Part shown: positions 36,401 to 46,013 of the stretch, one piece after another
Position numbering within the stretch: position 1 is the first letter of the stretch
How the letters are laid out: each line of letters begins with the position of its first letter
Assembly (NCBI RefSeq): GCF_900094705.1
Contig: NZ_FMAR01000001.1
Coordinates: forward strand, 248,001 to 312,000
DNA length: 64,000 nucleotides
Source of the DNA: Chitinophaga costaii
Lineage (GTDB): Bacteria; Bacteroidota; Bacteroidia; Chitinophagales; Chitinophagaceae
Direction: 5' to 3'
The notes under the pieces: model-generated
Database searches by the model: none
What the model was told of the DNA's origin: nothing
What the model saw: only the letters and a program-made list of their open reading frames with translations
Program-made: the position numbers and the translations under genes

Positions 36401-39400
36401 GTAATGCACCTGGAAGGTGAGGGTGCCGGTGGCATTGTAAGTACCATTTGCCGGCACGGCTACCTGTGTGATCACCGGCGCGGTAACGTCGGCACTGGTG
36501 CTAAGCAGGTTGGAAGCCGTGTTGCCATTGTTGCCAATATTTACCGCTGCATTAGCCGGCAGGGATACGTTTACCGTACCATCTGCAAGGGGGGTCACGG
36601 TGAGGGTATAAATTATGTTGTTGGTGGTTTGCAGGTTGCTTAGCGAAGCATTGTCTGTAACGAAGTCAGACAGGGTAAGTCCTGTTACAGCCTGGCTGAA
36701 GGTGGCGGTTATCTGGAAAGGTGCATTTAAACTGCCCGGCGTGCCGGAAAGTATCACCGAAGGGTGTTGGGTATTTACAAACACCCCGCTGGTGCTGGCC
36801 ACATTTTGCAACGTAAGTGATGCCGGGTTGCCTGCCGGGTCGGCAATGGTGGCGCCGGTAATGTCCAGGCTGGGCAGCAGGGTTATGCCATCCATGTCCT
36901 GGTCGCCATCCTGCACCGTATACTGGAAGGTAAGGAGCTTGGTGCCACTACCAGCGGTGTAGGTGGCATGCACGGTTTGACTGCCAATCATAATGCCCAG
37001 TGTAGGCGTACCCGTTACTACTACATTTTCGCTGTAATGGACGGTGAAGGTGAGCTGGCCGGTAGTGCTGTTATACACACCATTGGCCGGCACGTCTACT
37101 GCGGTGATCACGGGTATCGTTACATCGGCCAGGGTGCTGATAGTGTTGGAGGCGATATTGCCATTGTTGCCCATATTCAGGGCCACATTGGCCGGTATCA
37201 CCACCGTGATAGCGCCATCTGCCAGGGGGGTGATCTTTGCGGTGTAAGTAATGTTATCCAATGTCTGCAAATTGCTCACCGTGGCATTGGTAACAGATAT
37301 GCCGGCGGTGGTGAGCCCCAGCACATATTCGCTAAAAGTGATGGTAATGGTAAAGGCACCCGTAACCGCAGCGGCGGGTGTGGCAATCGTTACGGTGGGC
37401 CTTACGGCGTTTACAAATATATTGCTGGTGCCTCCTACGTCGTTCAGGGTAAGGTCTGCATCGTTGCCCATCGCATCCCGCAGGGTAGCACCGGAGGCAT
37501 TCAGGGCGGAGTCCAGTTCAATGCCGTTCATATCCAGGTCGTTCAACTGCACGGTGTAGGAGAATGTAAGCACATTAGTGCCGGAGCCGGCTTGGTAGTT
37601 GGCCTGCACATGGTGTGCATCCAGGTTTATGGGCAGCAAAAGCGGGCCGGTTAAGGTCACCGGTTCGCTGAATTTTACTTTAAATGTAAGCGTTTGTCCT
37701 TTCTGGTAAATACCATCGGCGGGTACAGTTACGGTGGTAATTACCGGTGGTATATTGTCGATGTTTACGGTGAGGATATTACTGGCCTGGTTAAAGTTGC
37801 CCACCTCACTTTTCACCACTGCTTCCGGCAGTTGCAGGGTAAGGTTGCCCAGGGAGCCGGCTGGCAGACTAACGGTAGCCGTATAATGAATGTGATCGGT
37901 AGTTGTCAACGATTGTACGGAGGCCCCTGTTAAGCCGTCTACGATTAAATCTGCCGCACTCACGGCCCCCATGGCTTCACTAAATGTTATGTTCACCGGG
38001 AAGTCTGCATTGGCCTGTGCGGGACCGGAAATGACCACCGTAGGATGTTTAGTATTGACCAGCACCTGGGTAAGATCTGCGATGTTTTGCAGGGTAAGTC
38101 CGGCATCGTTAGTCGCCTCATCCGCTATTGTGCCGCCATTGAGTACCAGGCTGCCGGGTGTTACGCCATCGGCATCATTATCGCCATCCACTACTGTGTA
38201 GCGGAAAATCAGGCTATTGGCAGCGCTGGAGAGGAAGGCGGCGTGTACCACGCTGCCGCCTATATTTATTTCCAGGTAAGGGGAGCCGGTCACATACACC
38301 GCTTCGCTAAAGGTCACGGTAAAGTCCATGGTTTCCGTGGCCAGGTAAGTATCATTAGCCGGGCCTGTCACCGCCGTTACCGTAGGTGCCGTAGGATCGA
38401 ACTGCACCGACACGGTGTTGGTAGCCGCCAGATTGCCGTTGTGGCCTATGTTTTCGGCCACGTCTGCGGGCAGGCTTACCGTAACCGGCAAATCGGGGGT
38501 AGCGGGCGTTATGGTAAAGGTGTAGTGAATATTATCGGTGGTTTGCAGGTTGGTTACGTTACCATTGGTCACTGTAAAATCCGCCTCTATCAACCCGTAT
38601 ACCGCTTCAGAGAAATCAACCGTAAGGTCGTACGGCCCTTTAATGACCGCTGGTGCATTGGTGGCCAGGCTTACCGTGGGATGCGTAGTATTAACCCGCA
38701 CATTGGCACCATCGCCTACCTCATGTAATTCCAGGTTAGCCGCATTCCCCGCATCATCCAGTATGGTGCCTCCATTCAGGTCAATAACGGTTCCCAGGGT
38801 AATACCGTCCATATCTTCCTGCCCGGGTTGTATAGCGTAACTAAAGATAATGTGCGTACCACCCGATCCGCTGGCATACGTAGCCTTTACGGTCTGGGTG
38901 CCTATATGAACATCAATAGATGGCAGGGCACCGGTGAAAAATACGTTTTCACTAAAGTCTATGGTAAAGTTCAGGGTATTGGTGGCATTGTAATAATTAT
39001 CCGCCGGCATTTTCACATCGTTCACCACAGGCGCAGTCTGGTCTACGATCGTACTTAATTGATTGGAGGGCGAATTGTTGTTATGCCCCACATTATTGCC
39101 TGCCCCTTCCGGGATAATAATGGTCAGCGGCCCATCTGCATTGGGCGTTACCAGCACCGTAAACACCTTGTTCTGTTCCGACATCACGAAATTGCTGGCC
39201 ACCCCATTGGTAATATTAAAACCGGCGATACTGAAGTCGGACACCGATTCGGAGAAGGTGGCCGTTACCGTAAAAGGTCCACTCACCTTGGCCGGCAGGT
39301 TGGGAGTAAGCGTTACCGTAGGCACTATGCCTGATACATATACATATATTTCATCTGGATCAATGCCCTGCATCACGGGGTCTACATCTACCCCACTCGA

Positions 39401-39853
39401 CACAGCTACCAGGGCACCTGTATTGGCATGCATTGTAGAGCCTATTTCTATACCATCGTCATCGGAATCGCCTAACTGCACCGTGTAAACAAATTCCAGT
39501 TCATCAGAATTAGAGCCGCTCACATAATTAGCATGCACCACCTGCGAGCCGATGGTAACCTCCAGGTAGGGGCGGCCATTGGCCAACACCACCTTCACTG
39601 GTTCGGAAAAGTCTACATAAAACTCCAAATCCGTACCCGAGTTAAGGTTATGCAGGCCTGGATAAGGTGCCCATACATTGGTTACTGTGGGGGCATCCAC
39701 CATAACAGGCAAGGCGCCGGGAGCGATGGGCGCAGGCGTATAAGCCTTTATCCAGGAACGTAAAGGGTAGGCCGGTACTGCCCATGTGCGCAGGGCGCTC
39801 ATGAGTAGTAACGATAATAAGAAAATCAAACGCCTGGAAAAGTTTCTTTTCAT
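33482..39853 (-). CDS. Giant T9SS-secreted Ig-like repeat protein with gliding-motility C-terminal domain
   Basis: 2123 residues. A signal peptide (about 1-25) is followed by an array of about 16 Ig-like domains arranged as roughly 8 composite units of about 205 residues: one half has the S/TVTL...GPFTVTITFSEAV pattern, the other the VPANGTYNATGTLTFTVHY type with the GSGT...FSYTVQDGDQDMDGI motif. Then come a cadherin-like domain, an extra beta domain, a PKD-like domain (RWSTGDEG) and a type B T9SS C-terminal domain (LSPNGDGRNDKWIVRN to the end). Likely a cell-surface adhesin or shed filament. The Asp-rich DMDGI loops may bind calcium. It is followed directly by its SprF partner. Confidence 0.93.
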   Translation of the reverse strand: MKRNFSRRLIFLLSLLLMSALRTWAVPAYPLRSWIKAYTPAPIAPGALPVMVDAPTVTNVWAPYPGLHNLNSGTDLEFYVDFSEPVKVVLANGRPYLEVTIGSQVVHANYVSGSNSDELEFVYTVQLGDSDDDGIEIGSTMHANTGALVAVSSGVDVDPVMQGIDPDEIYVYVSGIVPTVTLTPNLPAKVSGPFTVTATFSESVSDFSIAGFNITNGVASNFVMSEQNKVFTVLVTPNADGPLTIIIPEGAGNNVGHNNNSPSNQLSTIVDQTAPVVNDVKMPADNYYNATNTLNFTIDFSENVFFTGALPSIDVHIGTQTVKATYASGSGGTHIIFSYAIQPGQEDMDGITLGTVIDLNGGTILDDAGNAANLELHEVGDGANVRVNTTHPTVSLATNAPAVIKGPYDLTVDFSEAVYGLIEADFTVTNGNVTNLQTTDNIHYTFTITPATPDLPVTVSLPADVAENIGHNGNLAATNTVSVQFDPTAPTVTAVTGPANDTYLATETMDFTVTFSEAVYVTGSPYLEINIGGSVVHAAFLSSAANSLIFRYTVVDGDNDADGVTPGSLVLNGGTIADEATNDAGLTLQNIADLTQVLVNTKHPTVVISGPAQANADFPVNITFSEAMGAVSAADLIVDGLTGASVQSLTTTDHIHYTATVSLPAGSLGNLTLQLPEAVVKSEVGNFNQASNILTVNIDNIPPVITTVTVPADGIYQKGQTLTFKVKFSEPVTLTGPLLLPINLDAHHVQANYQAGSGTNVLTFSYTVQLNDLDMNGIELDSALNASGATLRDAMGNDADLTLNDVGGTSNIFVNAVRPTVTIATPAAAVTGAFTITITFSEYVLGLTTAGISVTNATVSNLQTLDNITYTAKITPLADGAITVVIPANVALNMGNNGNIASNTISTLADVTIPVITAVDVPANGVYNSTTGQLTFTVHYSENVVVTGTPTLGIMIGSQTVHATYTAGSGTKLLTFQYTVQDGDQDMDGITLLPSLDITGATIADPAGNPASLTLQNVASTSGVFVNTQHPSVILSGTPGSLNAPFQITATFSQAVTGLTLSDFVTDNASLSNLQTTNNIIYTLTVTPLADGTVNVSLPANAAVNIGNNGNTASNLLSTSADVTAPVITQVAVPANGTYNATGTLTFQVHYSEPVVIIGVPVLPVIIGTQTVQASYVSGSGTDILVFSYAVQDGNQDMDGIALGNSLVLNTATIKDVAGNTASLTLQNVASTTHVLVNTQHTTVTLTTAASLVNGPFTVTVTFSEAVTGLALSDFVVGNASLSNLQTSDNITYTILVSPATTGAITLSLPAGMTLSAANNINAASNQLGVDADITAPVITQVEVPATHTYHATNVLTFTVHYSENVVITGTPQLPVIIGAQTVQANYMSGSGSQLLVFTYTIQNGENDADGIALGTSLGLNGGAITDEAGNTAGLTLQNVASSAGVLVNTQHPSVVIAALPASPSGPFTCTITFSEAVTGLTLIDFALVNGSISNLQTSDNITYTVQLTPNASGTVSISLPADKAVNVGDNGNTASNVASTTADLSAPYITSVAVPANGTYNGGSTLQFTVTFNKNVVITGAPTLPVIIGSKTGNADLVGGSGTTTLTFQYQVQEGDYDMDGIALGSSIALNTGTIEGLTGITALVTLQHIGNTSQVFVNAIHPSVTLTGPAKANGPFTITITFSEAVTGLLASEFVMTSASASNLQTTDHITYTLQIQPLASGAVTIDLPADMAQNIGNNGNTASNTLSIRTGLTPPVIHTPLTLQVEEHSPVGTFVGTPSGISGGGLLQQWTIVTDNSGAFGMDPSTGKIVVKDMALLDAKVATTVTITVTVSDDFNTSLPATILINVVPVINKAPVLDPVAEQQVCVSTGMQSLQLSGVSPVEAGQTLTCTISAGLPYFNSLTISNTGLISYQLKPGVSGHVNLTVTLKDNGGTAYGGTDSLRITFGMNINLLPVVVITSPRPDSTISLGQSIVLTADAPGVSTYRWSTGDEGATLEARPTETTTYEVTATNDVGCSITSEYKVKVEDLTHITATNFLSPNGDGRNDKWIVRNLDYYPDNEVTIFDRAGRVVYYSKNYKNDWGGTANGQPLAEGTYYYVIVVAGLPPVKGFITIVRDILK

Positions 39854-40324
39854 AGGGTAAAGGCAAAAGATTTTGGATATTAAAAGCCATCCCCACAGGA
39901 ATGTATCCCCCCTGCTACCGCATGCGGCGCTGTTATCAGGGAGTGTAGCATAAGCTGAACCTTCGTCAAAAAAAAATGCTGTGCGTTTATTGCCTTGGCT
40001 TATAGCACGGTCTTGTTTGGCAGACCGGCATAGGATATAGCTGTGCCAACGTATTAAATTTTTACAATATATTGATAATGAACAAAATAGGGTAAATTAT
40101 AATTTGAACTGATTATAAAGGTACTAGGAATTATTTTAAAAAGTAATAGGAAACCCCGAAAGTATAGTAAAAACACCGGGCCCTACCAGGGGAGCGAGGG
40201 CGCTATTGCAGGCGGGATGCGGGTATGCAAGGATTTTAAAATTATTTCATATGTGGAAAACTTTTTATGGGTTGTGGATAAAATGATGGCTCACATGATC
40301 CACTACCCTGCTGAGAGCAGGCAG
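39854..40324. other. 471-bp intergenic region upstream of the T9SS repeat protein gene
   Basis: Contains the 5' region of the repeat protein gene and the 3' region of the histidine kinase gene. I found no TAnnTTTG element, clear terminator or open frame with coding character. Confidence 0.5.
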
Positions 40325-42661
40325 CTAAATTTCCATTTTGCGGATCTCTGCTATCCTTAGGAGGGTGGATAACATTTCTCTTGGGAAGAATGGTTTATTC
40401 AGGATATCGAAAATGCCCATCCTGGCAAATTTTCTTCTAACATCGGGCATAATATCTGCCGTAAAAATTACGATGTGTATTTCGTGGTATTGGGTACGGA
40501 TGATGTCGGACAGCGTGAAGCCGTCCATTTCCGGCATATGCAGGTCTACGAACGCTACGTCGTACTTGTTTTCCTTCAGCAGTTCCAGGGCTTCCTGGCC
40601 GCTCTGGGCGCAGTCTGGCAAGATGCCAAAATATTCCAGTTGTTTTTTGGCCACCATTACATTGATGGGGTTATCTTCTACGAACAACAGGCGCATGCCG
40701 GTAAACTTCTTGATGTAGGGCGATAGCTCTGTGATGTGTACACTCTTGGGCGGCCTGTTTAATTTGGTAGGCAGCTCAAACACCAGGTCAAAATAAAACT
40801 CGGTGCCAATGCCGGGGGTGCTGTCAATAAATATCTGGCTGTTGTGCAGCGATATCAGCTTTTGGGTAATAGATAAGCCCAGGCCTGTGCCAGGCTGTTT
40901 GCGATAGGCAGATTGTTGCACCTGTCGGAAGCTTTCAAAGATGGTACCATGCAATTCTTTTGGAATGCCGATGCCGGTATCCTTGATAGAAAAATGAACG
41001 GTGGTCTTGTCTTTCTCCTGGGATACCAGTTTTAACGACAAGGTTACCTTACCCTTGTCGGTATATTTTATGGCGTTGCTCACCAGGTTGTTCAATATCT
41101 GGCTCAGTCTTATCGGGTCTGCGATGATCTTTCCGGGAATTTGGCTATCTATCTCTGTAATCAGTTCAAGCTCTTTGGCTTCAGCCAGGGATTTAAACTG
41201 GTTTTGAATATTCTTTACCAGCGCTTGCAGCTCTACTTCGGCCACGATGAGATCTAATTTATCCCGCTCCATTTTATTGAGATCCAGGATATCGTTGATA
41301 AGCTGTAGTAAGTGATCGGCAGAAAACAGCAGGTTGCTTACATACTCTTCCTGGTCTGCGGTGTAGTTTAATTTCAGGAGGTTAGCAATGCCGATAATAC
41401 CATTGAGGGGGGTTCTTATTTCATGGCTCATGATAGAGAGGAAATCCGATTTGGTACGGGCGGCATCTTCGGCCACATTTTTGGCAGCTATGAGTTCCAG
41501 CTCGTCTTCCTTTCGCTTGGTGATGTCCATCAATGCGCCGCTGATCCTTACTACTTCCCCGTCTTTAACCACTGGTACGCCGATAGACCTCACCCATTTC
41601 TTTACATTTTTGGCGGAGGTAATTTGCAGTTCTATGTCGTAGGGTATTTTTTCTTTGACAGCTGCCGCTCCGTAAAGCTCTATTTTTGCCTGGTTCTCGG
41701 CATCATAAAATTGGAGGGAATTGACCATTGTGGGAATAAATGTATCGGGGAGGTCGTAGATTAAATAAGTTTGCCGCGTCCAGAATACTTGTCCGGTACG
41801 CAGGTCTAATTCCCAGCCGCCGGTACCGCTCAATTCCTGGCTTACATCCAGCAACTGGTTGCTTAATTCCAGCCGGTTTTTGGTATCCTGCAGGGAAAAT
41901 TCTGCCAGTTTCTGTGAGGTGATGTCCTGAATACTCAGCACCATTACATAATTGGCCGGGTCCAGCGCTTTTACAACAGGTTTTATGCGCACCTTATACC
42001 ATTGGTTTATAGCAGGGTCCAGGTGTTTATACACCAGTTCACGCGCTTCGCCGGTACGTACTACTTCCGAAACGATGTTACTGAACATAGTCCCCTGCGG
42101 ACCCATTACATCCTGTATTCTTTTACCCAGAAATGCCTGCCGGGGCATGTACAACATACGATCGTCGTATACCCATACATTTTTAAAAACCTGGTTACCA
42201 TCAATTTCAAATACAATATCCTCCAGCGAGGTAATCAACGCTTGTAAATGCGTGGTGAGTTCTGTTTGCCGCCCTTCTGCCTGCTTTTCTGCGGTGGTGT
42301 CTTGCACATAGCCGATTACATAACCGGCTTTACCGGGAGATTGTATGCAGGTGGTGCTTGCCTTGCAATAACGTATGCCCTTTTGCGGATGTTTTACCCT
42401 GAAATGAAAGATTTGTGTATGCCCTGGATTGCGGAGTGTGTTATTAATAACAAGGTTTATGGCAAGTAAATCTTCTTCCATAATGAGCTGCTGCCATCCT
42501 GTTCCGTAAGATGCTTGGGCGGTAATGCCAGCTGTTTTTTCCCATTCTTTGTTAACGAAGATGCAATTGCCATCTATATTTAACAGGAATGCTCCAATAG
42601 GGGAAAAGCGCAAAGCTTCCCGGACATGCGAATCCTCTCCGTGGTCTAAATACGTATCCAT
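40325..42661 (-). CDS. Hybrid sensor histidine kinase with PAS domains and receiver
   Basis: 778 residues, soluble, without membrane segments. Three PAS domains (about 12-125, 135-250, 265-385), a HisKA domain with phospho-acceptor His413 in MSHEIRTPLNG, a HATPase_c domain with N-box NLVSNAIKYT and G-box GTGLGLSI (about 510-630), and a receiver domain (about 655-770) with Asp706 in VDLHMPEMDG. The signal perceived by the cytoplasmic PAS domains is unknown. No response-regulator or histidine phosphotransfer gene is adjacent, so the output partner lies elsewhere. Monocistronic; 339 bp separate it from YeiH. Confidence 0.93.
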   Translation of the reverse strand: MDTYLDHGEDSHVREALRFSPIGAFLLNIDGNCIFVNKEWEKTAGITAQASYGTGWQQLIMEEDLLAINLVINNTLRNPGHTQIFHFRVKHPQKGIRYCKASTTCIQSPGKAGYVIGYVQDTTAEKQAEGRQTELTTHLQALITSLEDIVFEIDGNQVFKNVWVYDDRMLYMPRQAFLGKRIQDVMGPQGTMFSNIVSEVVRTGEARELVYKHLDPAINQWYKVRIKPVVKALDPANYVMVLSIQDITSQKLAEFSLQDTKNRLELSNQLLDVSQELSGTGGWELDLRTGQVFWTRQTYLIYDLPDTFIPTMVNSLQFYDAENQAKIELYGAAAVKEKIPYDIELQITSAKNVKKWVRSIGVPVVKDGEVVRISGALMDITKRKEDELELIAAKNVAEDAARTKSDFLSIMSHEIRTPLNGIIGIANLLKLNYTADQEEYVSNLLFSADHLLQLINDILDLNKMERDKLDLIVAEVELQALVKNIQNQFKSLAEAKELELITEIDSQIPGKIIADPIRLSQILNNLVSNAIKYTDKGKVTLSLKLVSQEKDKTTVHFSIKDTGIGIPKELHGTIFESFRQVQQSAYRKQPGTGLGLSITQKLISLHNSQIFIDSTPGIGTEFYFDLVFELPTKLNRPPKSVHITELSPYIKKFTGMRLLFVEDNPINVMVAKKQLEYFGILPDCAQSGQEALELLKENKYDVAFVDLHMPEMDGFTLSDIIRTQYHEIHIVIFTADIMPDVRRKFARMGIFDILNKPFFPREMLSTLLRIAEIRKMEI

Positions 42662-43000
42662 GGGGAAAGGTTTAATAGTGTTTCAAATGATGTGTAGGTT
42701 TTCTGGTAAGGCTTTCTTGTAAGGTTTTTTAATAATTAGGATGTAGGATTTTTTAAACGGTTTTCAGGACATTAGTTCTTGTGCTATACCAATTTACCAA
42801 TTTTTCACAAATCACTTATATTTAATAAATAATAATATAAAACTATGTACCGGAAAGCTAACTAGTGCGGATGCAAGACCATCCCGGCACCTTGGGAGAG
42901 GTGGTGCCGGGCAGCGTTTGGAAAGCAGGTGTAATGCTGTTGACAGTGGGGAAATTAATTGCAGGGCAGGCAGTCACACGCGGTATTGAACCCCTGCTGA
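42662..43000. other. 339-bp intergenic region between histidine kinase and YeiH genes
   Basis: AT-rich near the kinase start. It contains a 9-bp hairpin CCCGGCACC/GGTGCCGGG (42883-42891 with 42903-42911) about 90 bp downstream of the YeiH gene stop; without a clear T-run, so it may be a weak terminator. Confidence 0.45.
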
Positions 43001-44281
43001 TTAAAACAGGAGTAAAGCCAATACCAACGTTATAATAATATTGAAAAATTGCGCGCCTAAAAATGCGATGACTGGCTTGCGGTTATGTATGCCTATCAGG
43101 TCTTTAAAATTGGTTTCCAGTCCTATGCTTGTGAAAGCCAGGGCAAACCACAGGCCCTGCAAGTTCTTGAGCGGGCCCTTTACGACATCGCTAATGCCGG
43201 AACTTATGAAGAAAGAAAAGATAATAGAGGCCAGGATAAAACCAATGACAAACTTAGGGAACCGCTCCCAGATCACGCCCAGGGTGGGCTTTTCCACCAC
43301 CGTTTCATCCGGGGCGGTTTTGGTGTAAGTCCAGTATACCGATATGGCGAAGGCGGCAACTCCCAGCAGCACATTTTGAGAAAACTTTACGATGGTGCTG
43401 ATCTTCAAGGCCGTTTCACCCACCAAAGAACCCGAAGCCACTACCGCCCCGGTGGTGTCTATGGTACCACCCAGCCATGCACCGGTTACTTCCTGCGAGA
43501 AGCCCAGCCGCTGGGCTATCCAGGGCATAATTACCATCATCGGTACCGCCGTGATCAATACCAGCGATACGACCAGCGACAGCTTTTTGGAGTCGCCCTT
43601 AATGGCACCCGAAGTAGCAATAGCGGCAGACACCCCGCAAATAGATACGGCGCTGGATAACATCAGGGATAATTCTTTATCCACCTTTAATTTCTTGCAC
43701 AACCAAAACGAAAAATACCACACCGAAAGCACTACCACCAGGGCCTGTATCAGTCCTAACATGCCGGCTTTCAGCACATCGGAAAATATAACGCTGGTAC
43801 CCAGTAACACCAGGCCTATCTTCACAAAAAATTCCGAGGCCAATGCCTGTTGCAACCACACTGGCAGGGTAAAAACATTGCGCACTACTAAGCCGATGGC
43901 CAGGCAGAAAATAACGGTTTCCATGTTCAGTGTTTTTACCGCACCATTGCCTCCTACTACAAAGGCCAGCAGGGTAAGCAGGTAAATGATGGGAAATGTT
44001 TTCATCATACCGGCCACCGATTTCCCGGTGAGCGCTGTACCTACGATGGCCACTGCGTATACTAGTATAAACTGCACCAGCATTTTCAAAAGATTAGCGC
44101 CATACAGTACTTCTGCCTGCAATTGTGCCACATTGTTCCAGCCAAATACAGGGGCCTGGATGGTACATCCGGCAATGGCCAGCAGGATAAGTATAAACCC
44201 CAGCATTACGATGGTCCAGTCTTCCGACAGCGACCACCGGGGTGTGTTTCCGGGTAAGGGGGCATTGGTTATTTCCGTCAT
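43001..44281 (-). CDS. YeiH/UPF0324 family membrane transporter
   Basis: 426 residues with about ten to twelve predicted membrane helices. The segment SICGVSAAIATSGAIKGDSKK and the later W-L-GG-T-I-D-T-T-G-A-V-V-A-S-G pattern are characteristic of the YeiH family, annotated as putative sulfate exporters in several genomes. Transported substrate is not established. The terminator at 44329-44362 separates it from the upstream SusCD-DoxX operon, so it has its own promoter, although the nearest promoter element is not obvious. Alternative: a general anion/organic-acid permease. Confidence 0.87.
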   Translation of the reverse strand: MTEITNAPLPGNTPRWSLSEDWTIVMLGFILILLAIAGCTIQAPVFGWNNVAQLQAEVLYGANLLKMLVQFILVYAVAIVGTALTGKSVAGMMKTFPIIYLLTLLAFVVGGNGAVKTLNMETVIFCLAIGLVVRNVFTLPVWLQQALASEFFVKIGLVLLGTSVIFSDVLKAGMLGLIQALVVVLSVWYFSFWLCKKLKVDKELSLMLSSAVSICGVSAAIATSGAIKGDSKKLSLVVSLVLITAVPMMVIMPWIAQRLGFSQEVTGAWLGGTIDTTGAVVASGSLVGETALKISTIVKFSQNVLLGVAAFAISVYWTYTKTAPDETVVEKPTLGVIWERFPKFVIGFILASIIFSFFISSGISDVVKGPLKNLQGLWFALAFTSIGLETNFKDLIGIHNRKPVIAFLGAQFFNIIITLVLALLLF

Positions 44282-44328
44282 TGAATTACAGTTGTCTATT
44301 ATAAATTAAGTGGTATCCACAAAATATA

Positions 44329-44362
44329 CCTTGGCCGTAGCAGGCAATTGTTACGGCCAAGG
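44329..44362 (-). terminator. Terminator after the SusCD-DoxX operon
   Basis: An 11-bp stem (44329-44339 with 44352-44362), 12-nt loop, followed on the minus strand by TATATTTTG. It ends the second DoxX-like gene, about 20 bp downstream of its stop. Confidence 0.75.
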
Positions 44363-44380
44363 CAGGTATGTAAAACGTGA

Positions 44381-45988
44381 TCATTCATATTTGCCCGCAT
44401 GCACACTGCTTTCAGACAAAGCATATTGGCGGTTTACCCTATCCAGCAACACATAAATCGAATCTTTGTGTTCATCGATGCCGTTCAGGATCACTTTTTG
44501 TCCACCGTCTACCACGGTATAGTGCAGGATCATTTTGTTGCGGCCTTCATCTACCAAGCCTTTGGCAAAAACCCGGTTGCGCCGGGCAGACGAGGCCAGG
44601 GGATCTATTTTCTTATTCTCGTCGCCAATATGCCGTAATGCATAAGGCGGTATCCAGAACTTGCTGGAGTCGCGCACCAGGAAGTCTTTACGGATATCAT
44701 CGTCTTCACCGCCTCCACCCTTTTTATATTTTTGGGCAGTGATGATGTTTTTGTCTTGCAGGTACAATACGTGTTCCACGGTATCGGCAAAGTATTGAAA
44801 CACGCGCCGGCCACCGGCCACGCCGGATACTTCAAAGCTTTTGTTAATGTCTTTCATGGGGCCGCCGCCACCGTTAGACAGCTCCAGGGGTACCTTGCGC
44901 AGTTGCCTAAACGTTAAGGTACTCCACTTTTCCAACGTTACTTCCTGCCAGCGGGTAGTGTCTGTAGGATCGTAAGGGATGGAATTACCGTTTAGTTTAA
45001 AGTCGGTCACATTGTAATAACCGCGCAGCGCATATACGCCTGGTGTAGAGGGCTGTTTGTAAGGATCATACAGGAAGTTCATGAACTGGAGATATAAAAG
45101 CACGCCCAGGAATACAAACAGCAACAAGCTTTTAATGGCTATACGCGCCCATTTAAAGCGGCTATGTGCAAAGTTCGGCACAATATCTACCGGCACCGTG
45201 TATTGCTGGCGGATGAGGAGCTTATAGAACCGGGGCAGGTAGTAAGTCAATACAAAGGCAGCGAGTAATACAAAGTAAGAGGCATACACATGTACTCCAC
45301 CATCATAAGCCAGATTTACCACCGTAATGCTTAGTAGCGCGCCAATGAGCAGGGAAGCGCCCAGGGCCGCCGTTTTGCTGAAGAACAGTAAAGAACCGGA
45401 TAATACTTCCACGATACCAGTAAATACCTGGTACCAGGGTACTATACCGATAGACAGCCAGAATACTTTGTGACCGGTGAAATCGCCAAAGTTTGTGTTC
45501 AGCAATCCTACGGATGGATACGGCATTTGCACGGGCAGCAGTTTGGTAAAGCCAAAGCCGATGATGCCGATAGCCGCCCGGTAGCGAACGATGGCGAGCA
45601 ACCAGTAATACGCTAGGTTATATTCCTGGCGTTTACGGTCAAACAGGCCCCATATTAGTCCGGCTGGTATTGAAACAGCCAATATGCCCCACCAGTTGGC
45701 CCAGGACCAGAAGCCCCAGCGGCCACTATCCCCTGAAACAGACCAAACCCGTATGGGTGAAAAACGGGCAATGTCATAGAGATCACGGTAATGCAAGTGG
45801 GTCCAATTGATCCGCAATACCGTGCCATACCAGGCGCCGGGGCCAGGTAAGCACATGAGCAGGAAAAATACAAAGGCAATACGAAACGCGATCTTCCTTG
45901 TCTGGCTCCACACATAAGGGTAGCCCGATGCGGCTACACCGCCTGAAAGGCCCTGTGCTGCGATATTTGACGAAAGAACATTGGTCAT
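44381..45988 (-). CDS. DoxX-like integral membrane protein with extracytoplasmic C-terminal domain (second copy)
   Basis: 535 residues. The N-terminal half has about seven hydrophobic helices; the part around residues 110-260 (RYRAAIGIIGFGFTKLLP and WYQVFTGIVEVLSGSLLFF) resembles DoxX/HTTM-like quinone-associated membrane proteins. After the last helix (about 305) comes a soluble domain with TRWQEVTLEKWSTLTF and a terminal HYTVVDGGQKVILNG part. It is a clear paralog of the preceding gene, starting 25 bp after its stop. It carries an extra acidic/glycine-rich insertion (GGGGEDDD) and a longer tail. Function unknown; the operon context suggests a role in using the compound imported by the SusCD pair. 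Confidence 0.8.
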   Translation of the reverse strand: MTNVLSSNIAAQGLSGGVAASGYPYVWSQTRKIAFRIAFVFFLLMCLPGPGAWYGTVLRINWTHLHYRDLYDIARFSPIRVWSVSGDSGRWGFWSWANWWGILAVSIPAGLIWGLFDRKRQEYNLAYYWLLAIVRYRAAIGIIGFGFTKLLPVQMPYPSVGLLNTNFGDFTGHKVFWLSIGIVPWYQVFTGIVEVLSGSLLFFSKTAALGASLLIGALLSITVVNLAYDGGVHVYASYFVLLAAFVLTYYLPRFYKLLIRQQYTVPVDIVPNFAHSRFKWARIAIKSLLLFVFLGVLLYLQFMNFLYDPYKQPSTPGVYALRGYYNVTDFKLNGNSIPYDPTDTTRWQEVTLEKWSTLTFRQLRKVPLELSNGGGGPMKDINKSFEVSGVAGGRRVFQYFADTVEHVLYLQDKNIITAQKYKKGGGGEDDDIRKDFLVRDSSKFWIPPYALRHIGDENKKIDPLASSARRNRVFAKGLVDEGRNKMILHYTVVDGGQKVILNGIDEHKDSIYVLLDRVNRQYALSESSVHAGKYE

Positions 45989-46013
45989 TTTATTACATTA
46001 ACTGTGTTAAAGA

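Noticed and set aside
33482-39853. Regular DNA repeats that could suggest a CRISPR or tandem satellite, and long opposite-strand frames
   Set aside because: The repeats are about 600 bp, lie in frame in one 2123-codon gene and encode Ig-like domains. The plus-strand frames are shadows of the skewed codon use.
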